Shown here piece after piece: positions 13,901-22,900 of a stretch of 64,000 bases of DNA. Each line of letters begins with the position of its first letter. Position 1 is the stretch's first letter. The DNA lies in NCBI GenBank assembly GCA_015680685.1, contig MNCI01029667.1, positions 81,243 through 145,242 of the forward strand, read 5' to 3'. The translations under genes and the position numbers were made by a program. The notes under the pieces are model-generated. The model made no database searches. It worked only from the letters and a program-made list of their open reading frames with translations, and was not told the DNA's origin. The DNA comes from Gnetum montanum. Lineage: Eukaryota > Streptophyta > Gnetopsida > Gnetales > Gnetaceae.

Positions 13901-16900
13901 ATATAAATATTATAAATATATAGTTAAACTAGTACTTAATGCAATCATGGGAAGGCTGCCAACCAATGAACATCTTTGATATAGAGGGATAATGTAGGAT
14001 AATAAACTGCCCTTTCTGCTCACAGGGACTTGAAACGATAAATCATTGATTATTTTGTCAATGTTCTTTCTTAGATTCAATGTGGCAATGATTTTGACAA
14101 ATGTTAGGGCAAATACAATCGACTTCACACAATATAGCTGAGTTTATGAAGGAATGATATCTAAATGAGCTTAATAATAGACAGCTAAGGTTTGGGTAAC
14201 TTTGTCATGGTACATTTGGTATACATTTTGGCAGGAGAGAAACTTACAGCTTTTTCAGCAAAAGCATCATGAGCCAAAATCATTGTGGATAGCAGCTTTG
14301 GCGCTGTGGTATGATTTAGCACAGTATATAAAGAACTTTCAATGGACAAACAATGGTTAATTTAGTATAGAGTATGAAGGAGTAATACATAAACTGCATA
14401 TGTGCTTAGTAGATGTATGGTTATTTAATTCAGATAGATGAATTTTCATGTATGGTTTTATCTTATGTGAGCACTTTTGAAAGTGAGCAAGGTCTGATCC
14501 TTTTCCTACTGCAGAGGGAAGATTTTTTATGATTGATTGAAAGGATGAAAACTTGAAAATGCATTTCCAAAACTGTTAGGCGTTTTCTATTATGTTGTCT
14601 TGAAATTTATCTCTTTTTTGTGTTCATGAAGTGATGTAAGGTTCTATTTCATTGGGGATGCTGTACTTGGGATTTCTTGTGACTTGGCCACAATAGAACC
14701 AGGGTACCCTCTATTTGAAAAATACGAGTCATTAATTTTAAGAAACTATGAAGCTTGATTTAAACCTTTATGTTTGAAATCATGTATATTAATTAGTGAT
14801 AAATGTTGACTGTGATGAGTGAAATTAGCTATATGCTTAAAGTTGAAATGTTTATTTTTCAAGTTTGTTTCATTACTGTCCCTTCTTTAAATCTGGTCCA
14901 TTACATTTGTAATGCAGTACAAGCTGTGAAGGTTAAAATTTCATCAACTCGTTACACATTTAAAGATCTTTGTATCTTCAGGAAATTTCAATGGAGCATA
15001 TTAAAACGGGAGCAGTATTGTGTTCTGAAACACAAAGCAACGTAGCTCTAAAAGAATCTGATAAGACCCATACATATAAACAGCTGATTGATCTTGCTTG
15101 GAATTTTTCGACTCTACTGCAGGTGAGATAATTTGCTACTGTTCATGACATTTAAGTAAATTCAAATGCTAGTGAAATTCTTTCAGTATTTCTTTTAGAA
15201 TGTGTCTGGAAAATATTCTAGCTCTTCACTAGCAAACTTAAGTTTATCTAGAATTTAGCATATGAGTAAGCTATCCTTTATTATCAGTTACTTTTAGGTT
15301 GTGTTTCTTCATTCCTTTTTTTTAAAGCAACTAATGCTGGTCATGAAAAGGACAGTCAATGAAGGTGATCTTATGTGTCGACTGTCTTGTTTATCTTTGA
15401 AACTTTCATGAATATCCTATTAATATGATTTTAACTGCTATTTTGTATCAGGGATCGTACAAGGAGTCATCTGAAGCAGCTTCACTACTTTCAAATGCAC
15501 GTATAGGTATTATAGCAAAGCCTTCTGCAGAATTTGTGGCTGGCTTGTGGGCTACTTGGATATGCGGTGCAGTTGCAGTTCCCTTGGCAGTTAGCTATCC
15601 TGAAGAAGAGCTTTTGCATGTCATGAATGATGCAGTCAGTCAATGCTCCACTCGTTTTCCCCCTTCCTGTCATTGAAATTTTCATGTTGTTGAATTATTT
15701 GGAAGATAAAACACAAAAATGCATGGTTCTCAAATGATAATTGTGATGAAATATTTAACCATTGTGCTTAAGTTATATCGGATTTGAAAAACAATTCAAA
15801 AACTGCTAAATCATGACATAATTTCAAATTTCCGATCTAAAAGTGACGTAGAAATAGACAACATTTTATGAATCAACCATGATTCCAACAATATTGTCCA
15901 TTTCATCTGTTTCCACACTTCAAAATATAATATTTACCAAAATGGAAGGACCGCCTGTTCCCAAAAAGAAGGAGAAAAAATCATAGAAGGATCCTAGTAA
16001 CATTCTTTTTGGTTTTTTCAAAGAAATAACTGAATACCCTATTTTCATATCAAGAAGGTAAATGCCTTGATGATTGATACTTTTGTCATCAAGAATTTAA
16101 AACTTATGTTTAGAAATATACATGAATTTATAATGCATCGGGTTAAAAGGCATGTGATTTACATCCTACAGGCTACATGTTCAATTCCAATGGATTACTG
16201 CTGGAATACTGACATTATATAAAAAATGATATAAATTGAGCACATTCAACAGATGCTTAGGTCTAGGATGTAATTAAAAAAATTGTTTCAGTTTTATTAA
16301 AGGAAAGATATCATGTCAGTGTTTGGTTTTTTTTGTTTTGTTTCAGTATCCTATTGATTAATCAAAGATTATAACATGTGCTTGTTGGGAAACATTTCTA
16401 AACCGAATATTTGAATTGAACATGTGCATAAATGGCTAGCTTAATTTAGCATAATTTCATGTGACGTAAGTGTCGGGTGGATAGAAGAATCTTTAGTGTT
16501 GCTTCCTTGAATTCAGCAGTCTGGAAGATATGTCCATTACTGAGCACCAACCAAAGGCATCATGCAAATTTTTTCAGAAATGTCACTTTTCTGTACCAGA
16601 TTGTCATTTATGTGTCTTCATTTGCAGGATGTCTCTATTGTTTTGGGTATGGAGGGCTATCAAGAACTTTTGGAGAAAGTTGCTAAGAAGTGTTCAGCGA
16701 GGTATTTTCTTCTTTCTTCAGCCTTTAATAAGAACTCTGAAAAAGGAGGTCAATCTAATGTATCTAGAGAAGGCCCAAGAACGACATGTTTGACAGAAGT
16801 TGATAAAACAGCTACCGAGAAAGGTGATCTATTGATATGGTTTGATTTTCCCATAGTTTGGTTTGGCTTTAGGCTTACAGTGAAAGGCAAAGCCTATTGA

Positions 16901-19900
16901 TTAATCAATTTATAACTGTAGGTGGTGATCCAGCATTATTTATCTATACAAGTGGCACGACAGGTAAGCCAAAAGGAGTTGTGCACACACATAACAGTAT
17001 TACTTCACAGGTATTATTTGCATAATCATAGGTTATGTTATGTCATGATACATTAAGTATATTACATAAATATCTTTATTTACTTCTGCAATTACATGTG
17101 AATCTCTAAAATGTTATGGAAATCTATTTTTGCTAAAGATTTTAATTTGTCAATAACTTGTCAAGGAAAAATAAAAATTGTTTTTTAAACAAGAAAATGA
17201 AAAATAGAAAATGTTTTTTTGCAGGATGTAAAAAGAATATTTTATCAGTTATGAAATTTAAATTTGGAGGTCAACCAGGAATTTCTTAGGTTCCTTCAGA
17301 TCAACCAAGGAACATGAACAAGGATGTGTTACATAGCATCTAATCCAAGTACATTACAAAAAAGTGATAAAGAAGAAGAAGAAACAATTACATATTACGA
17401 ACCTTTAATGTTACTAGTTTCAAAGAGTCAGGCAGTTAAGTCATTAATGGATTATTTTCATTTTTTTTGAAAAGCTATATCAATAATCTGAGTAATAAAA
17501 TCTTTTAAGAATGTTCTGTCATTTCGCATCTTATTTTAATATTGCTTTTAACCTTTATGAATATGACTTACGTTAAGTTGGATAAGCATATAAAACAACA
17601 AATAATCAAGTGTAATTGTTATATTTGTTTTCCCAAAATTATAAGTCGTTTTTAATCCATCCTTAACGTTCAGATAATAACATTATTTTGTAAACAAAAT
17701 AGTTGTATTTCATTTAATCATAATCTGATGTAAGAGAAACGTTCCATTTTTTTTCCGGGTTGAAGCATAGTTAGCTCCTTTAAAAACAAAAGAAAAAAAA
17801 TCAAGCAATGACAAATAATGAATTCCATTAAAGTTTTGTCTGCTAACATTTATGTTGACGGGTTCTCCCATTATATTTATTTTAAGGCCAACATCTATAA
17901 GTTTGAAAGTGTTATTGTTGCTTCTAGTAACTGCATAGGTAATTACTGATAATGCTTATTAATATATGGTCAGGTAAAGATGCTGGCTGAAGCTTGGGAA
18001 TATACACCAGATGACACATTTCTACATTGTCTCCCAATGCATCATATCCTACATTTGTATTATTTGCAAAACGCAACACCCACCCACTCTCTCACACACA
18101 CATAGAGGAACTTCCTTTTGTCATACTTTTTAATGATATAACAAGATTGGTATTTAAGTTCAGCCTTAGCATATTCTCACATGTTCATGGGCTTTTCAAT
18201 GCACTGCTCGCTCCTCTTTATGCTGGTTCTACGGTAATTTTTTATTGATGCCTTCATGTAGTAATTGCTGTCTTTATGAGTTTGGTGTCACGATGAAGTT
18301 TTATTTCTGATTAAGAAGCTGTTAAAAGTAATTGGTTATTATTTTCTTACATATTACATTGTTTATGTAATTTCTGTTTGCATCTAACTAAAAGTACTAA
18401 TCTGAAATTTTTGCAGGTTGACTTAATGCCAAAATTTAGTGTAAGAGGAGTCTGGCAAAAGTTTCGTGATTCACATGGTAAAGGTGGTGCCTCTTGTAAG
18501 AACGCAATAACAGTGTTTACTGGGGTATGTTAAGTTCATGAACTTTGTTTCATAACATATATGGTGGAAAAGGCACAGAAGAAGTGGTCCCATTTTTAAA
18601 TATTTTGATATAGTAAAATATTGTTGGTTGACAGCTTAGTTTCTCTATGTGAGTTGATTTTTATGAATTCTAGTGAAAACCTTACCAGCAGTTAAATAGG
18701 TATAGGCAGGTCAACTTGTCAATGAGACTGAGCCCCTTGGACATGGAGTCCTGTAGTTAACAATTGTTGCAAGTTTTGTTACTGTCTATTGTACGGCTAA
18801 GCAATTTTCAGAGAGAGAGAGAGAGAGCACAGTTGTCATGACAGATTCCCATGAAATCCAATGTCATACTGCTCCTGGCTTTGGATTTCTGCCTTTACAT
18901 GGACACCATTAATGACTGTTACCAAGTATACATGTGCGTTGAAGCTAACAAATTGTCATCCATATATCACACGGATGACAGACAATTGTTAAACACAAGT
19001 GTTCTTATGTGTGCAAGGCCTGAAATGCAGGGGATTAAATTTATTAAATATTCCAATGTTTGGTTGTTATGAATGGTTTCAAAGGAATGCTTTGTTGGTG
19101 CGGGCATTGTTGTTTGTTTATAGGACATATTCACTTTCTGCTTTCTCATTTATGTTTAATCAGACATTCCCTAACATTACAAGTACCACATTTGCATTTA
19201 ATGTATTACATGCCTTTTCTCCCCTCCATCGTTTACTTTCAGTGAGGTGTAAGCACAGCATAGTGTTTCACTTTTTCAACATGCCAGCTAATATAGAAAA
19301 CGTGAGAATTTGCTGATGGACAATTAGCATATCAAGCCCAGGTGTTTTTTCCTCTTATCTGTAAAATGAAGTTTTAATTAACAATAAAAATTTGGAAAAC
19401 AACTGAAATTGCTTGGATCTTAGAAATCAACCAATGGCCATGATCAAAGGTTTGTTAGATCATCTTGGTTGTGCTATGGTAGAATCCTTCTAATGTCTCC
19501 AATTTCCCCTCCTTTTTTTTTTTGTTTATTTGTTTGTTTGACCAATTCTTGGCAAAAAAATTTAGTGCATAGTTAGGCAATATAGAGAATGTGAAAACTT
19601 GATGTCAGGGCATAAAGTTGTCTGAAGAATATGTTACATCCATGAAACTGCTTAGCAACTTGGTCATTAGGCAACGACCAGCTTGTAACATATAGATTGA
19701 ATTCAAATTTTAATACATTGATGGTCTATTGGTTAAAGCATGATATAGATTTCATAAGAGCTTATAATTTGTGGGAACTTACATATTCTAAAGTGTGTGC
19801 TTCAATCAAGTTTGCTGATCTTTATTTATTTATTCCTTTTTTGAAGTAAATATAATAATCAAGTTCTTATATTATGGAGCCTCTTCAGTTTATACTTTAT

Positions 19901-22900
19901 GTTAACTACAAACAATCTATATTTATAATGCTTTCATCATATGGTACTGCAAAATGTTTAAATTAATGTACAAGATAGTTCTGTTTATTAATTTAAATTT
20001 TCTTTTTATCCGTTTAAGAAAAATTGTTATGATATTTTTGGTTTCTAGTATTCAGCTTTTTCATTTTATATTTGTTTTGCTTTTTTTTTTTTCAAAATAA
20101 ATCATGATCAGTCTTCTAATCACTTTACGTGTTTTTCTTGCTAATTATCTGCTAGGTTCCCACAATGTATGTCAGATTACTCCAAGGTTTTGATGGTATG
20201 GATCATGGCGATCAAGAGGTGTCAGCAGCCTCTTCACGAAAGTTGCGCCTTATGGTAAGTAAAACTCAGAAAAGCCATTTTTAAACATGGGTATGGCTTA
20301 TATACATTGAACAAATTGAGTGAAATCTTTCTTTTCTATTTTTCCTAAAGAACTTTCATGAAACACTTGTCATTTTCAGTTGATGTGGAACTAGAAATAA
20401 GTGAAACATTGGTACACCCCAAGATATATAGTCCAATTAGAACTTTATATAACTCAACATTACCCACTGGAATTGAACCCATAACCTGGAACTTCCAAAT
20501 CAAGTGCCTTACCACTAAGCTAATACTTCATTGTTATACCCTAAGAAATATAACTCAGCATTGCTCACCATAATTGAACCCATGACTTGGAGCTTTCAAA
20601 TCAAGAGTTTTAACATAAGATAACACCTCATTGTGACTATATGAGTATTTTTTTTTTTTTTTGCCATTCACATCTATTAAGGGCCAAATAAATGCTAATA
20701 CCCAAATGTTAGATGTCTTTCTTTATGTTAGTAAACCATGTATTTTTTGGTCTACCTAATTGTTGGTTCCCCTCATCTTTAATAAAAGGACCTCTTCTAA
20801 TAGGAGCATTTTATGGTCTTTTTAGCACATGACAAAACCATTTGAGATAACTCTACTTAATTTTCTCATCTATGGTGCTACTCCAAAACTTCCGCTAATA
20901 AAAGAGCTTTTGATATGATCTTTTCTAGTCATACCCATCATCCATCTTAGCATACACATCTTGTCCCATGCATGTGTTGAGCCTAATGCTTTTTGATTGG
21001 TTAGCATTCCACACATTGTAGGATCACATGTATGATAGTAATTCTATTAACTTACCCATTAACCTATCTAGGGTTTTTCTATCATAAAGCACACTACTAG
21101 CTTCCCACTATGTCTTCCATCTTTCTTCAATTCTATTTATCATATCATTGTTAATATCACCATCCATTTGAACAAGTGATCCCATGTATTTGAATTGCTT
21201 ACATTGAGTAAATTCTCGGTTTTGGATTCCAATCTTCATGTCTCATTGCTCATTGTTCCACTAAAAATGCACTCCATGTATTCCATTTTAGTTCTACTAA
21301 TCCTCAACCCCTTTGATTCTAGTGTGTTTGTACAAGTCTCTATTTTTGCAGCCAGGACTTCCTTAAATTTATCCACCAAAACAATATCATCAGCAAAGAG
21401 CATACACCAAGGGATATCATCTTGAATATCTTTAGTTAGCTCATCCATCATAATGACAAACAAATAAGGGCTTAGAATAGATCCTTGGTGTAGCCTTACC
21501 TTCATAGGAAAGTTTAAAGTCTCTTCATAGACAATGCAGAATGGTGTTGTAGCTCCATCATACATGTCTTGAATAGCCTTAGTACGTAATAGGAATATCA
21601 TTCCTCTTTAATACCTACCAAATAATATCTCAGAGAACTCTATCATAAGCTTTCTCTAAGTTGATGAAAATCATATGCAAATTCCTCTTCTTACACATAA
21701 ATTTTTTCATCAAATGTTGTAGCAAGAAGATGGTTTCCATAATTGATCTTCTAGGCATAAAACCAAGCTGATTTTCAAAAACAGTTGATTCTTGCTTTAA
21801 TTGTTATTCTATAACCCTTTCCTATAACTTCATGGTGTGACTCATAAGGTTGATGCTTATATAGTTCCCACAGTTTTGAATGTCCCCCTTGTTCTTGCAA
21901 TAATGTGCTAAAAAACTGAAAGGATATGAATACCTTTTCCCTGTTAATTTATTTGGTACTTAAAAGCAGCGATTGTTCTATCAGTTCATCAGCTTGTATT
22001 TTTTGGTTGTGCATTTAACTATCATTTGTGTTTTAACATATTAGCATACGATGGTGTTATTTCCTTTGATGTCTATTAGTTTCATATCAATTTCTTCTCA
22101 TGCATGCATGCATACATGTATTTATGAAACATAAGATCCCATGTTAAAATTTCAGAAAAGGAATTCTGAACCTGGTCTGATAGATCCAAGAGGTCTCAGT
22201 GGACGTAAATAAAAAAAATTTCAGTTTCAGTTTGAGAATAATAATCTGATTAAAATTTTTAGCATTTCAAGCATTCTTAGGGTTGAAATCTGGCTGGAAC
22301 AGTATAAGATTATCAAGCATTGTACTTAAGACTTGTATGTAGTTGCAGATTGTTCGTCTCCGAGCATCGTACTTTGTGGATTATAAGACTATTCTTGAGC
22401 GTTGACTGACATTTAGTCCATTGCAGTAGCAATAGGGCCTATCACGTATTGATTTCTCATGTTGGATTCTATTATATGGTTCACTCTTTTTATTAAGTAA
22501 AATATTGTATTCATAGTCTACTATGCTACCGTTAATGTCATGCTCTCACACGTTAATAATTCATATGTAAGTTTTATGAATTCAAAAAAGAAAAAAAGTT
22601 TTTCATATTTTTTTACGTAGATTGTCATTTGACGCTTTCTAAAATATAGTGGGAGAGCTACATTGTGGACTTTGAGTGGCATTAAAAAGTTGTATCCTAT
22701 TTTACTTTCAGATGTGTGGTTCATCTGCCCTTCCATTTCCTGTCATGAAGCGATGGGAAAGCATCACTGGACATCGGCTTCTTGAGAGATATGGAATGAC
22801 AGAGGTAATCTAGATGCTATAAAATTTAATCGTGAGAAACTTTCAATATGGCATTCTCAGGTTTAATCATTAATAGCATGAAGCTTGCCAATGGGAAATT

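Noticed and set aside
16477-16900. Several overlapping open frames as separate small genes
   Set aside because: Only the frame of 16628-16823 matches the AAE13 exon; the others are shadows or run into intron sequence.
18967-19316. Small open frames in AAE13 intron 8 as genes
   Set aside because: Open only by chance; no motif, and they lie fully inside an intron.
20461-20530. A tRNA gene on the - strand
   Set aside because: Box A and box B are good, but acceptor and anticodon stems do not pair convincingly, and the unit is repeated in tandem with a shared linker. A SINE explains it better.
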